Source of the DNA: Sandaracinus sp964481145
GTDB taxonomy: Bacteria; Myxococcota_A; Polyangia; Polyangiales; Sandaracinaceae
Direction: 5' to 3'
DNA: 64,000 bases
Assembly (NCBI GenBank): GCA_964481145.1
Contig: CAYZTA010000029.1
Location: forward strand, 1 to 64,000
Numbering within the stretch: the stretch's first letter is position 1; every line of letters starts with the position of its first letter. A model generated the notes under the pieces. It searched no databases, was not told the origin of the DNA, and saw only the letters and a program-made list of their open reading frames with translations. The translations under genes and the position numbers were made by a program. Of the stretch, positions 1-9,145 are shown piece after piece.

Positions 1-1
1 C

Positions 2-520
2 GGCGTCCCCGTGCCACGTGCCGTTCCGCCACATCACGTGGCTGCGCCGGCGCTCTCCATGCCGTCTGCGACCACAGAACCCAATCCGCCCCCCCCCGAG
101 CCTGAACCCCCCACACCAGAGCCCGCGATTCCACCAAGCCCAACAGCTCACACCGGATCTTCCGAAAGACAGGAAGACACGACGGCGTCTTCTGAGCCCA
201 CGGTTCGCCAAACAAAGGTTCGGCGTGCGGTGGTGCGTCGCACTTCACAGGCAGCGAGGACGGAGACGGCGCGGCCGCCGGTGGCGCGATCGGAAACGGC
301 TTCGGCCTCGAGAGAGCGCGGATATTTGATGATTCAAACGTTGCCCTGGGCGCGTGTGTTCATCGATGGGCGCGACACAGGACAAAATACCCCTGTGCGG
401 CAGATGGCCGTACCCGCGGGCAGCCATCGAATTGGCTTGCGCACGAGTGATGGGGAGATGCACGTGATCACCGTGGATGTCCCACCCGGCGAAACCGTTC
501 GCGTCGTCCGTCAGCTTTGA
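2..520 (+). CDS. C-terminal part of a PEGA-domain protein, cut by the window edge
   Basis: The reading frame is open to the left edge, so the true start is probably outside the window; the GTG at 11 is only the first in-window start codon. What is visible is a long Pro/Glu/Ser/Thr-rich linker (about the first 100 residues) followed by a PEGA-like beta domain with the signature GYLMIQTLPWARVFIDGRDT at about residues 104-123. In myxobacteria such linker-PEGA ends commonly close Hanks-type Ser/Thr kinases or large surface proteins, where PEGA is thought to act as an extracytoplasmic structural domain. No kinase domain is visible here, so a kinase identity is inference. It converges with the next gene. 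Confidence 0.6.
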   Translation, partial: GVPVPRAVPPHHVAAPALSMPSATTEPNPPPPEPEPPTPEPAIPPSPTAHTGSSERQEDTTASSEPTVRQTKVRRAVVRRTSQAARTETARPPVARSETASASRERGYLMIQTLPWARVFIDGRDTGQNTPVRQMAVPAGSHRIGLRTSDGEMHVITVDVPPGETVRVVRQL

Positions 521-529
521 CGGCGTTCC

Positions 530-1684
530 TCAACGGCGACGTTTTTTGGGAATGGCTTTCGGCGGTTGGCTTGGCAAAGCGCGCAGGGGTCGAACGGGGG
601 CTTCGGCTTCCGAGACGACTGGAGTCGCTCTGACGTTGCCCAACTTGAGCCGCCGCATCACGGCCTGTTTTTGACGATCTTTGTAAGCATCGTGGGAAGC
701 CTCGCCCATTTCGTTGGCGTATTCGGTTTCACGATCGACGATCTGAAACTCTGCTTGTGCGAAGACGACTCGACCCAGCGCCCATGCTGCCGGCGGGGCT
801 GCATCGAGGATTTCTTGCGGGACGCGGACAGGCATATCGACGACGAAATGCACCACGCGATACGTTTTTGCGGTGAACTGATTGTCGATGAGCGGTTGCT
901 CGTTTTCGTCGCCGCCGAGGGGCTGTAGCTCAGTGAGCAACTTTCGAAGGTGCGGATCGGATTCGCAATACCTCTGCAGATGGAACATCGTGTTCGTCGT
1001 CTGACCAGGCACCACGTAGTTGAACGCGAAAAGGTGACGAGTGAGATAGCCGAGCATTGGAAAAATGTCGGAGGGTGTTCGCGTCACGATTCGAAAGCGC
1101 AACTTGTCGTAGATCTGCGCGGCGTGAGTCTCTCTCTTGGAGAGGAGCTTCGAGTAAAGGGAGTCGCGATTTTTGCGGCCGCCGATGAACTCGAGGATCG
1201 GTAGACCTGCGGCGAGCATGCCACCGATGACGCGATAGACCTTCTGCTCGACCAGATGAAAGATGTCTTGGTCGGAGATGGGCAACATGTAGAGAAGCTC
1301 GCGCGCTTCGAGGTGATGGATGATGTGCATCACCTTCAAAATCGTGCAGGCACACAGCTGACGGTGACCCTTGGCCGATGCGAGCAAACAGAGCTCGGCC
1401 ATGTCCATCTGGACGATCGGCTTTGGAATTGGAAAATCGAAATTGCGCCGCAGATATGCGATCGCTGCGTTTTTTAGGGCCTCCGTGCGCGCACGATTCG
1501 CGGGGTCCTCGAGTTGATGTTCATGAACTGCGAGAAACTCTTGGACTTCGTCCTCGGTGCGCAACGCGAGGCGCTGCCAATCGATGATGGACTCACCACG
1601 CAAGATGAGCCGCACACTCTCGAGATCCGAGAGGCGCAGCTCGGCGAGTGGGCGGTAGGGCGGCGCCTTCGGCGGGATGCTCAT
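530..1684 (-). CDS. Conserved protein of unknown function, TIGR04552-like, weakly RelA/SpoT-like
   Basis: A 384-residue soluble protein with no signal peptide or membrane segment. The middle part (about residues 195-235) contains a pattern of the type KLRFRIVTRT...LTRHLFAFNYVVPGQ that faintly recalls the nucleotidyltransferase core of RelA/SpoT proteins. I believe it belongs to a family seen mostly in myxobacteria (TIGR04552-type), but I cannot verify that here. The C-terminus is a basic Pro/Lys/Arg tail ending in KKRRR. It is read toward the PEGA gene, and a tiny lipoprotein gene lies just upstream on the same strand. No catalytic motif is certain, so no activity is assigned. Confidence 0.6.
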   Translation of the reverse strand: MSIPPKAPPYRPLAELRLSDLESVRLILRGESIIDWQRLALRTEDEVQEFLAVHEHQLEDPANRARTEALKNAAIAYLRRNFDFPIPKPIVQMDMAELCLLASAKGHRQLCACTILKVMHIIHHLEARELLYMLPISDQDIFHLVEQKVYRVIGGMLAAGLPILEFIGGRKNRDSLYSKLLSKRETHAAQIYDKLRFRIVTRTPSDIFPMLGYLTRHLFAFNYVVPGQTTNTMFHLQRYCESDPHLRKLLTELQPLGGDENEQPLIDNQFTAKTYRVVHFVVDMPVRVPQEILDAAPPAAWALGRVVFAQAEFQIVDRETEYANEMGEASHDAYKDRQKQAVMRRLKLGNVRATPVVSEAEAPVRPLRALPSQPPKAIPKKRRR

Positions 1685-1730
1685 CCCGTTCGGAGTCTAC
1701 TCGACAAACGTCGATTTTGCTCTCGTAAGG

Positions 1731-1934
1731 TCACGACTGCGATCCGTCGGGGCTCGTGGCGCTCGATCGGACTTGACTGGTGCGTCCCAAACTCAGCGTT
1801 CCGAAGAAAATACCGATGGTGATGCCGAGCACGACGAGGTTTCCGAGAAGCGCGCCCTGACAACCGCTGAGGGTCGACATGGCTGCCAAGGCCAATGGAA
1901 ATGCAGCGCGATTCGGATGGTGTTTCGGCTTCAT
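1731..1934 (-). CDS. Small predicted membrane lipoprotein (67 aa)
   Basis: A 67-residue product starting at the ATG at 1934, with a GAGGTG ribosome-binding sequence at 1938-1943 that favours this start over longer in-frame options. The N-terminus is a basic stretch followed by a hydrophobic segment and a lipobox-like LSGC at residues 22-25. A second hydrophobic segment (about residues 29-50, containing LVVLGITIGIFFG) is a likely membrane span, and the tail is polar. No family is recognised. It lies divergently from lon with a shared 212-base intergenic region. Its reality rests on the ribosome site and the lipobox/membrane pattern, which would be unusual in a chance frame. Confidence 0.5.
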   Translation of the reverse strand: MKPKHHPNRAAFPLALAAMSTLSGCQGALLGNLVVLGITIGIFFGTLSLGRTSQVRSSATSPDGSQS

Positions 1935-2146
1935 TTCCACCTCTTCCCGTCGCTGGGAACCAAGGACACTGTGAGGTAACATCGTACATCCCATCGGAAC
2001 GGTCCAGTTCCTAACAGACCAGGGGGGAGGATGCCAAGTCCGATGGGTCGTCTGGGATGGGGTGACCTCGAAAAAGGTGCAGTCCACGAAAAACGAAGCG
2101 AACAGGTCTTGCATAACTCGCGCGTGACGTGCACGTAGAAGGTCGC
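1935..2146. promoter_or_regulatory. Divergent intergenic region between the small lipoprotein gene and lon
   Basis: This 212-base gap must carry the start signals of both divergent genes. I see no convincing hairpin, operator or sigma-70 pair in it. The AGAAGG at 2137-2142 serves as the lon ribosome-binding site. Confidence 0.3.
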
Positions 2147-4540
2147 ATGAGCTCGTCGATTTTACCCCCCGAGGGGCCTGAAGTACTCCCCATCCTACCG
2201 CTCCGAAACTCCGTTCTATTCCCGGCGTCGGTGGTGCCGGTCAACGTGGGGCGTGCGCGCTCGGTGCGCCTCATCGAAGAGAGCTTCGGACGTGACCGAC
2301 CGACGATCGGCGTCGTCGCCCAGGTGAACGCCGACATCGAAGATCCCGAATTCGAACAGGTGTACGACCTCGGTACGGTGGCCCGGGTGCTCAAAGTGAT
2401 TCGACTGAGCTCCGGAAACTACTCCGTCGTTCTACAGGGCATCGCCCGGATGCGTGTGCTCGAGCCGAGTGGTCGAGTGCCGTACATGCGGGCGCGCGTG
2501 CAGCGGATTCACGAGCCACCGACGCGTGACACCGAGATCGACGCGCTTGCGACGGCGTTGCGCGAGTCTGCTCGGAAGCTCGGGGAGCTTCTTCCACATC
2601 AAACGCGTGAGCAGACGCTGCAGCTCGACAATGTGGTCGATCCGGGTGCGCTCGCAGATTTGGTCGCCACGAATCTTCCGGTGGCAACGCTGCAAAAGCA
2701 GCAGATCTTGCAGATCCTCGACGTGCGAGAGCGCCTTCGCAAGGTGGCCGAGCTCGTCACGCGACAATCGCAGGTGCACCGCGTCAAGAAAGAGATCTCG
2801 ACGATGGTGCAAGAGGAGATGTCGCGCTCTCAGCGCGAGTTCCTTTTGCGACAACAGATGAAGACGATTCGTCGTGAGCTCGGCGAAGCCGACGAGGATG
2901 ACGAGATCGAGGTGTTGCGCGAAAGAATTTCGCGTGCGCATATGCCGACTGAAGCCGAGAAGGCGGCGCGCAAACAGCTCTCGCGGATGCGCTCGATGTC
3001 GCCGAACGGCGCGGAATATCAGGTCTGTCGCAACTATGTCGAATGGCTCGCGGATTTGCCTTGGGGCAAGACGACGGCCGATCGATTGGATGTGAGTGAG
3101 GCGCGCCGCGTCCTCGATGAGGATCATCATGGGCTCGATCGCATCAAGCGGCGGATCGTCGAGCATATCGCGGTACGTCGATTGAAGAGTGATATCCGCG
3201 GCCCGATCCTTTGTTTCGTGGGGCCGCCGGGGGTCGGCAAGACGTCTCTCGCGAAGTCGATCGCGCGCGCGACAGGGCGCAATTTCGTGCGCGTCGCGCT
3301 CGGTGGTGTGCAAGACGAAGCCGAGATCCGTGGGCATCGGCGCACGTATGTCGGCGCGTATCCGGGTCGCTTCGTGGCTGGGTTGAAGCAGGCGGCTGCG
3401 CGCAATCCCGTGATGTTGCTCGACGAGATCGACAAACTCGGCAGCGATGGGAGAGGAGATCCGTCGAGCGCTCTGCTCGAGGTGCTCGATCCCGAACAAA
3501 ACCATAGTTTCACGGATCACTATCTCGAGGTGCCGGTCGATCTGTCACCGGTTCTTTTCATCGCGACGGCAAACCGAAAAGACACGATTCCACGGCCGCT
3601 CTTGGATCGCATGGAGATGATCGAGCTCGCGGGATATACGCGCGATGAAAAGGAAGCGATCGCAAAGAACTTCTTGATTCCAAAGCAGCTGAGCGAGCAC
3701 GGATTGTCTCCGGAGCGGCTCGATTTTGCCGATGAGGCGATTCATCGGCTGGTCGATGAGTACACGCGTGAAGCGGGGGTGCGCAGGCTCGAGCAGACGA
3801 TTGCGTCGGTGTGTCGAAATGTGGCGGTGCGCCTCGCGGAGGGGGAAGACGTCGCACAGTTGGCTGATGCGGCGTATGTCGAGAAGGTGCTCGGTGCGCC
3901 TCGCTACGATCGTCCGATCGCAGAGAAGCTCTCGCATCCGGGGGTGGCGACAGGGCTCGCGTGGACGCCGTCGGGAGGCGAGCTGATGTTTGTCGAAGCG
4001 ACACAGATGTCGTCGGGCTCGGGGCAGCTGCATCTGACTGGCAAAGTCGGTGATGTGATGAAGGAGTCGGTCGCCGCGGCGCTGACTTACATTCGTGCGC
4101 GCCCGGATGCGCTCGGGCTTGCGCCCGAGTTCATGTCGAAGATCGATATTCACCTGCATCTGCCGGGTGGGGCCGTGCCCAAGGATGGGCCTTCGGCGGG
4201 AGTCGCGATTTTCGTGGCGCTCGCGTCGATGTTGACGAAGCTGAAGGTGCGCCCGGATGTCGGGATGACGGGTGAGATCACGTTGCGCGGCAACGTGCTG
4301 CCGGTGAGCGGGATCAAGGAGAAGTGCTTGGCCGCGCATCGCGCAGGGCTCACGCAAGTGCTTCTTCCGAAGCGCAACGAGGCCGACCTCGACGAGGTGC
4401 CGGAGCAGATCCGTCGTGAGCTCAAGATTCACATGATTTCGAAGATCGACGAGGTGCTCTCACTCGTCTTGGAGCTAGAGGCCGACGGCTCGGCGCGTCC
4501 CGAGGCGCCGCCGGCGGCCGATGCGGCTCCGACGAGCTGA
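2147..4540 (+). CDS. lon: ATP-dependent Lon protease
   Basis: This is a complete Lon, the cytoplasmic AAA+ serine protease that degrades damaged and regulatory proteins. The chosen ATG at 2147 (797 aa; E. coli Lon has 784) follows AGAAGG by four bases, which is better than the GTG at 2129. An N-terminal substrate-binding domain (about residues 10-200) and a coiled region precede the AAA+ module, with Walker A GPPGVGKT at 359-366 and Walker B VMLLDEID from 422. The C-terminal protease domain has the catalytic dyad Ser683 (in KDGPSAG) and Lys726 (in IKEKC). It ends 11 bases from the convergent DUF1552 gene. The short Ala/Pro tail after the protease domain is a lineage addition. Confidence 0.97.
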   Translation: MSSSILPPEGPEVLPILPLRNSVLFPASVVPVNVGRARSVRLIEESFGRDRPTIGVVAQVNADIEDPEFEQVYDLGTVARVLKVIRLSSGNYSVVLQGIARMRVLEPSGRVPYMRARVQRIHEPPTRDTEIDALATALRESARKLGELLPHQTREQTLQLDNVVDPGALADLVATNLPVATLQKQQILQILDVRERLRKVAELVTRQSQVHRVKKEISTMVQEEMSRSQREFLLRQQMKTIRRELGEADEDDEIEVLRERISRAHMPTEAEKAARKQLSRMRSMSPNGAEYQVCRNYVEWLADLPWGKTTADRLDVSEARRVLDEDHHGLDRIKRRIVEHIAVRRLKSDIRGPILCFVGPPGVGKTSLAKSIARATGRNFVRVALGGVQDEAEIRGHRRTYVGAYPGRFVAGLKQAAARNPVMLLDEIDKLGSDGRGDPSSALLEVLDPEQNHSFTDHYLEVPVDLSPVLFIATANRKDTIPRPLLDRMEMIELAGYTRDEKEAIAKNFLIPKQLSEHGLSPERLDFADEAIHRLVDEYTREAGVRRLEQTIASVCRNVAVRLAEGEDVAQLADAAYVEKVLGAPRYDRPIAEKLSHPGVATGLAWTPSGGELMFVEATQMSSGSGQLHLTGKVGDVMKESVAAALTYIRARPDALGLAPEFMSKIDIHLHLPGGAVPKDGPSAGVAIFVALASMLTKLKVRPDVGMTGEITLRGNVLPVSGIKEKCLAAHRAGLTQVLLPKRNEADLDEVPEQIRRELKIHMISKIDEVLSLVLELEADGSARPEAPPAADAAPTS

Positions 4541-4551
4541 GAGCTTCGAAC

Positions 4552-6159
4552 TCACGTCAACGCGATTCCGTCTACGACACCGTATTGGCCGGGAATGAAG
4601 TAGTCACTTCCGGCCTGCATTCCCATGCACGCGTAAATGGTCGAAGCGACATCGCGTGCCGCGACCGGTCTCATCTCGCGATGGCCTTCCTCACCAAGGA
4701 GTTCGACGGGCACTCCCAATGCAGAGTCGCGATAGCCACCGATCATCCGATTGCCTTGGATGGCGCCGCTGATCAGAACCGCAGAGTGCATCGGGTTGTG
4801 ATCCGAGCCACCGGAGATCGGAAACGAGCGGCCGAAATCGCTGGTGATGTAGATGAGAGTATCGTCCAAAAGAGTTCGGTCGGGACGTGATGCCGTGGGG
4901 GAGGGCGTGAGCTTCATTTCGATGCAGAGCCGCGCGATGGTGTCCATCACTCCCCGCAGGTTCTGCATATGTGGGACGAAGGGGCTCGCCGTGTGCGTAT
5001 CGAAATTGAATTGAGACAAGCCCTCACAGCGGAATGAGACAGCCGTCGTCAGATCGCTCTTGAGAAGTTTCAGAATGAAATCGAAGTCGTTGAGCCATGT
5101 TGCATCCGATGCAACGGCGTCTGCATTTCCGATCCGCCAACCGAAACGCGACTCGCTCTGCATCCAAGAGACGTGTTCTGGCAGATGTTCGATGCCCGGT
5201 GTGCTCGCGACGAGGTCTACGATGTCTCGCGCGATCGTGCGGGAGAAGCCGATGTAGCTATCATAGAGCTGCTCCAACATCGCGTCGGTTCCGCTCGAGT
5301 AACGGCCTCCAAGACGCTGGGTTGCCTGCAAGAGGAGCTCGTCCGCTGCGGTCGCCGGGACTGGCTGGCCAAGGGCGCTGCCATCGAACGCGAGGCCGTT
5401 GATCTCTCGGCGTGCACGCAAACCATCCCAGTTTGGACGCCGATCGGAGAGCATGAATTCGATATCGCGAACCGACGCGATGGGTGTGCTGCTCATCGTC
5501 GATGCGATCGGGGGCAATGCGGGAGCACGGGGTTCGCCGCGGATCGATACACTTGGAATGGGTCGATCGTCTGCGAAGCGCGTAAAAAAATGGTTCGCGA
5601 CCACGGCTGGAATGCCAGCGATTTGGAAGTTGCCTCCCGCGAGGCCGCACATCGATGCGATCTTGCCGCTGTCGTGGGCCGCGGTGCCCTGATCGACGCC
5701 ATGGATGACAGCGACATTCTCATAGAGTTTGTACTCCGGAGCGGCCCAGGCATAGCCCTTGGGGTCATAGGGCCCACCATGCGCGGGATGTCGATTGCTG
5801 CTCCATTCATTGTCCGAAGGGCTCTCCCAGTTCCACGTGACCGGGGCACGGATGCGCCGAATCGGAGCGTCCGCGTCGGCCTCGCCGCTGCGATCCAAGT
5901 TTTGGACCATCGACAAGTCGTAGAACGTGCGCCGCTCGGGTGGCGGCATGAATCTCGACAACGATCCGTCATAAAAAATCGACCACAAGAACTCATGATG
6001 GATGCCTCCTGGCACCATGATCGTGAGTAGTTTCGTCGGTCGATCGGGGTCGACGGCGGCTCTCGCGGAGCTTGTTCCCAAGAGATTGAAGCGTGAGAGG
6101 AGATAGAGCTGAGAGGCTCCGAGACTCGTCGCCAAGAGGCCACGTCGAGAAATCTTCAT
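4552..6159 (-). CDS. DUF1552 family exported protein
   Basis: A protein of about 535 residues of the DUF1552 family, whose activity is unknown. The ATG at 6159 is preferred over the GTG at 6180 because an AAAGGA sequence lies about eight bases before it. The N-terminus MKISRRGLLATSLGASQLYL has a twin-arginine-type SRRGLL motif, so export of a folded, perhaps cofactor-bearing protein is plausible. The body matches the family pattern (an early TIMVPGGIHHEF segment, and SDFGRSFPISGGSDHN late in the chain, typical of sulfatase-like DUF1501/DUF1552 folds). It is the last gene of a minus-strand trio after a cytochrome-like lipoprotein and a DUF1588-type protein, which suggests a joint periplasmic role. 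Confidence 0.85.
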   Translation of the reverse strand: MKISRRGLLATSLGASQLYLLSRFNLLGTSSARAAVDPDRPTKLLTIMVPGGIHHEFLWSIFYDGSLSRFMPPPERRTFYDLSMVQNLDRSGEADADAPIRRIRAPVTWNWESPSDNEWSSNRHPAHGGPYDPKGYAWAAPEYKLYENVAVIHGVDQGTAAHDSGKIASMCGLAGGNFQIAGIPAVVANHFFTRFADDRPIPSVSIRGEPRAPALPPIASTMSSTPIASVRDIEFMLSDRRPNWDGLRARREINGLAFDGSALGQPVPATAADELLLQATQRLGGRYSSGTDAMLEQLYDSYIGFSRTIARDIVDLVASTPGIEHLPEHVSWMQSESRFGWRIGNADAVASDATWLNDFDFILKLLKSDLTTAVSFRCEGLSQFNFDTHTASPFVPHMQNLRGVMDTIARLCIEMKLTPSPTASRPDRTLLDDTLIYITSDFGRSFPISGGSDHNPMHSAVLISGAIQGNRMIGGYRDSALGVPVELLGEEGHREMRPVAARDVASTIYACMGMQAGSDYFIPGQYGVVDGIALT

Positions 6160-6201
6160 GGGAGGAATCCTTTCGTTCACGAAATCGACGTGATCATTGG
6201 A

Positions 6202-7206
6202 TCAATAAAAAATGAATTTCGGATGGCGGATGAAGAAGGAGCACGTGCCGACCCAGGCGCGTGTCGTTCCAGACTCCATTTCGAGCGGCGCAAAGAGGCC
6301 ATCGATGATGTGGTCGATCTCCTCGTCGCTCCCGCCCTCGGCAAGGAAGAGAAGATGCCAATTCGCGATCTCCTCGTGCAGCACTTCCCGCTCCGATACC
6401 CCTGTGTTGATCGATGCGACCCGGAAGAGGGGATTCCCGCTCTTGGCCAGCGCCAGGCCGCACCAAGCTTGGGAGAGGGGTACGATCCCTTGGACGAAGC
6501 TCGTGGATACATCGGAGCCGGCGAAGGCTGCGTTGGCTCTGAAATATCCACGGGGAACCGGGGGGCGATCCCCACGGACAGGGAACCTGTCTTCGCTGCG
6601 AGAGGCGAACGCGATGACGCCATAGTCCGGGGCTTCTTGGAAGAAATCTTCGTCCGTCAGCCCGAGAAGCTCGCTCAATCCGAGCTCGACATGGAGCGCG
6701 GAGATTCGTTGGACGCCAGGTGCCGTGGAATCGGGTCGAGTGTTGGCCGATGTGGCTTCGAGATGGATGATCCAATCACGAATCTCCTGCATCGTAATGT
6801 CAGTCTCACCGCGTCCTGCGAGCTCCGCAAAGGGAGAGCCACTGAGCGGCATTTGGGTGAAGGTGGAGCCGGTGCGCCGGCCTTCGAGCAGCGCAACGAG
6901 GGGGCTGTTCTCGGGGTCACCCGGAGTGACCAACGCCGCGTTGTAAGCGAGCAGTGATTCGAAGGCCTGAATCGACGCAAAATAGCCGATCTCGCCATCG
7001 TTATGACATCCGGCGCAGTTGCGCTTGAGCCCGTTCCAGACGCGCCAGGTCGCTTCGTTGCTTCCAGGAGGCGGTGGGCACTGGGGATTGGACGAACTGG
7101 GTGGGGTGATCGCCCTCGGTCCTGCAGGCTCGGCGTTGAGCGCTCCGGTGCACGCGGATGTCATCAGCGCGATGAGGAGCATGGATTTTAGGCAGGCGGA
7201 CGACAT
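6202..7206 (-). CDS. Mono-haem cytochrome c-like lipoprotein
   Basis: 334 residues with a lipoprotein signal (hydrophobic core, then LMTSAC near residues 14-19). A single c-type haem-binding motif, CAGCH, lies at about residue 64 and starts a cytochrome-like domain of roughly 100 residues. The remaining 200 residues, ending in HPKFIFY, belong to no family I recognise. Position suggests it passes electrons between, or scaffolds, the DUF1588-type protein upstream and the DUF1552 protein downstream. Its start overlaps the stop of the upstream gene by one base at 7206, so translation is probably coupled. Function is inferred from context only. Confidence 0.75.
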   Translation of the reverse strand: MSSACLKSMLLIALMTSACTGALNAEPAGPRAITPPSSSNPQCPPPPGSNEATWRVWNGLKRNCAGCHNDGEIGYFASIQAFESLLAYNAALVTPGDPENSPLVALLEGRRTGSTFTQMPLSGSPFAELAGRGETDITMQEIRDWIIHLEATSANTRPDSTAPGVQRISALHVELGLSELLGLTDEDFFQEAPDYGVIAFASRSEDRFPVRGDRPPVPRGYFRANAAFAGSDVSTSFVQGIVPLSQAWCGLALAKSGNPLFRVASINTGVSEREVLHEEIANWHLLFLAEGGSDEEIDHIIDGLFAPLEMESGTTRAWVGTCSFFIRHPKFIFY

Positions 7207-9023
7207 CAGAAGCCTCCTCGGAATTCCGCGCTCGTCAGGAGGTGGCGAATGAATGGGCGCAATTGCCGATCATGTTCCCGAAACACCTGGGCCAGCGATT
7301 CGAGATAGCCGGACTCGGTGGTCGGATTGATGTCGCGTCCGATGACTTGCTCATGCAAGCGCCGCACGGCGCATCGATCGAAGAGCCCGGAGTTGATAAT
7401 CAACTTGGCGAACCCGAGGGGGCCCACCGTGCCGTCGCTGATTTGTCCGTAGAGAGTTTGATCGGGAGGGAGGAAATCGATCCATCTCGACTCCGGATTC
7501 ATTTCAGCGATCTCTTCACTGACGGGCGTCATTTTCGTTTCGGGCGCCCACAGCCGTGCCATGCGCTCGAAAGGATCACCGCCAAAGGGATAGCGTTGTG
7601 TGTGCCACCCTGCGTGATGTGAAGTGCCTACGCCCAAGATGTCCAAGCGACCGCCGACACGCATGAACCTGCGGAAGTGAATCGACGCAGGATCGATGCG
7701 GGTGTGGCAGTACATGCAATTCCCACCTGTCGCGGGATCGTTCGTGTAGAGATCGAATTCCGCGTCGGCGGGGGGAGGGACGAAATTCTCACACGCGAAC
7801 ATCTCGAGAAACCGCGCTCCACGAATTCGCTCACGCGTGAGGGCGCCCAAGGTGCCGGGCATCGTGAGCACTCCTGCGGCGGGGATCCCGCGCATCGTGC
7901 CGGACGCCTCGGTGCGAGGATCGAAATGATAGTCGCGATCGGCGAGGAGATAGGGGTTCCGAGTTGGAATCTCGAACTCGCTCCACGCCCAAGGGTCGGT
8001 GGGTTCGTGATGGGGGTCGGTGGGTGAAGTCCAACGACTCGAGCGCCACCAACTTTGATCTCCATCGAGCTCGGTCGCGCCCAGCCGGCGCGCAAAGCGC
8101 ACGTAGTTCGACTGGACCTTGACGGGGCCTACCGAGTAGGTGCTCGTGATGAGATCGGTCAGCGGGCGATCATGCCACGCGATGTGTGCGAACAATCGTG
8201 CGGCTTCCTCCTGTGCGAGCCGACGATTCCCCTGCGGGTTGCCCGAGATGAACTCCGGCCATTGCGCTAGATCGCCGCGGAACGAGGGGTTACAAAAGGT
8301 GAGGTTGGGTCCGCATCCGCATGGACGATGGCGCTCGGGAGCGAATGCGGCGTTCATTTGAGCGCCGCAATCCGTGCCATTCAATGTGATGCGGTCGTCA
8401 CCCGCGTGGCCGACCACTTCGACCGTCGTGCCTTCGGCCCACCATGGTTCGACCGTTCGAACCACCGCGGTCGATCCATCTGCGTTGAGCCCATTGCAGG
8501 GCTGCATGTTGTCGTAGACGTTGGGGGAGGCCCAGCGCCCTGCGTGCATGGTATCGCCGGGGCAGCGCATGATCGGTTGTTGCTGCACGAGGAAGTATTC
8601 CGGCACGTCGGCAGCGTTCGGAACGTAGGGGATCGACATCCATCGACGGCCCAACTCGAACATGGAATCGTAGAACTGAGGGTCCGCAAGGAGTCGGTCG
8701 GCTGCTGTGGCGAGCCAGGTTTCTTGAGCCGCAGGGTCGAGCTCTCGAAGTTCACGTAGATCATCGAACTCCGGCAAACGATCGGAGAGTGCGATCGTCA
8801 TTCGGCGGAGTTGTCGAGTGGCCGACATCTCCGGAGGCGGAGGTCGTGTGCCTCCATCCGCCTCGTTTGTCATACATGCAGCATCCGACGTCCCCGCATT
8901 CACCGAGAACTCGGTGCACGCAGGGATCAACAACAAAATCAATGGAATCGAAGCGGTAATCCCCCTTGACCTCGTCGAGCATGTAAAAGATGCATCTCGG
9001 ACCGAAGAGAGAAGTTGGCGCAT
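7206..9023 (-). CDS. DUF1592/DUF1588-type exported protein with CxxCH motif
   Basis: 605 residues. A lipoprotein signal lies at about residues 20-36 (ending LLLIPAC), so the mapped start may be somewhat long. The chain resembles the DUF1592-DUF1588-DUF1585 proteins of Planctomycetes and Myxococcota. The best marker is GGNCMYCHTRIDP in the C-terminal half, a CxxCH site expected to bind haem c. The end, IRHLLTSAEFRGGF, is typical of these families. At 605 residues it is shorter than many relatives. It is the first gene of the trio read from 9023 down to 4552. The family lacks a known reaction; extracytoplasmic oxidation or electron transfer is only an inference. Confidence 0.8.
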   Translation of the reverse strand: MRQLLSSVRDASFTCSTRSRGITASIPLILLLIPACTEFSVNAGTSDAACMTNEADGGTRPPPPEMSATRQLRRMTIALSDRLPEFDDLRELRELDPAAQETWLATAADRLLADPQFYDSMFELGRRWMSIPYVPNAADVPEYFLVQQQPIMRCPGDTMHAGRWASPNVYDNMQPCNGLNADGSTAVVRTVEPWWAEGTTVEVVGHAGDDRITLNGTDCGAQMNAAFAPERHRPCGCGPNLTFCNPSFRGDLAQWPEFISGNPQGNRRLAQEEAARLFAHIAWHDRPLTDLITSTYSVGPVKVQSNYVRFARRLGATELDGDQSWWRSSRWTSPTDPHHEPTDPWAWSEFEIPTRNPYLLADRDYHFDPRTEASGTMRGIPAAGVLTMPGTLGALTRERIRGARFLEMFACENFVPPPADAEFDLYTNDPATGGNCMYCHTRIDPASIHFRRFMRVGGRLDILGVGTSHHAGWHTQRYPFGGDPFERMARLWAPETKMTPVSEEIAEMNPESRWIDFLPPDQTLYGQISDGTVGPLGFAKLIINSGLFDRCAVRRLHEQVIGRDINPTTESGYLESLAQVFREHDRQLRPFIRHLLTSAEFRGGF

Positions 9024-9145
9024 GATCTTTATTAAATGGCATCAATGTGTTGGTTTTCTCAAACCAAAATCAACAATTTCCTTCTTTTCAAACGGACAAT
9101 GTGTGCTCCGCTCTCACGTCCTTCCATCGAGGCACTCGGTGAACG
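9024..9145. promoter_or_regulatory. AT-rich divergent promoter region with a small inverted repeat
   Basis: This gap between the exported trio and the rlmN-like gene is clearly AT-richer than its surroundings. It contains an inverted repeat with arms TTGGTTT (9050-9056) and AAACCAA (9061-9067) around a four-base loop. It is a natural place for divergent promoters and perhaps an operator; no regulator is identified. Confidence 0.35.
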
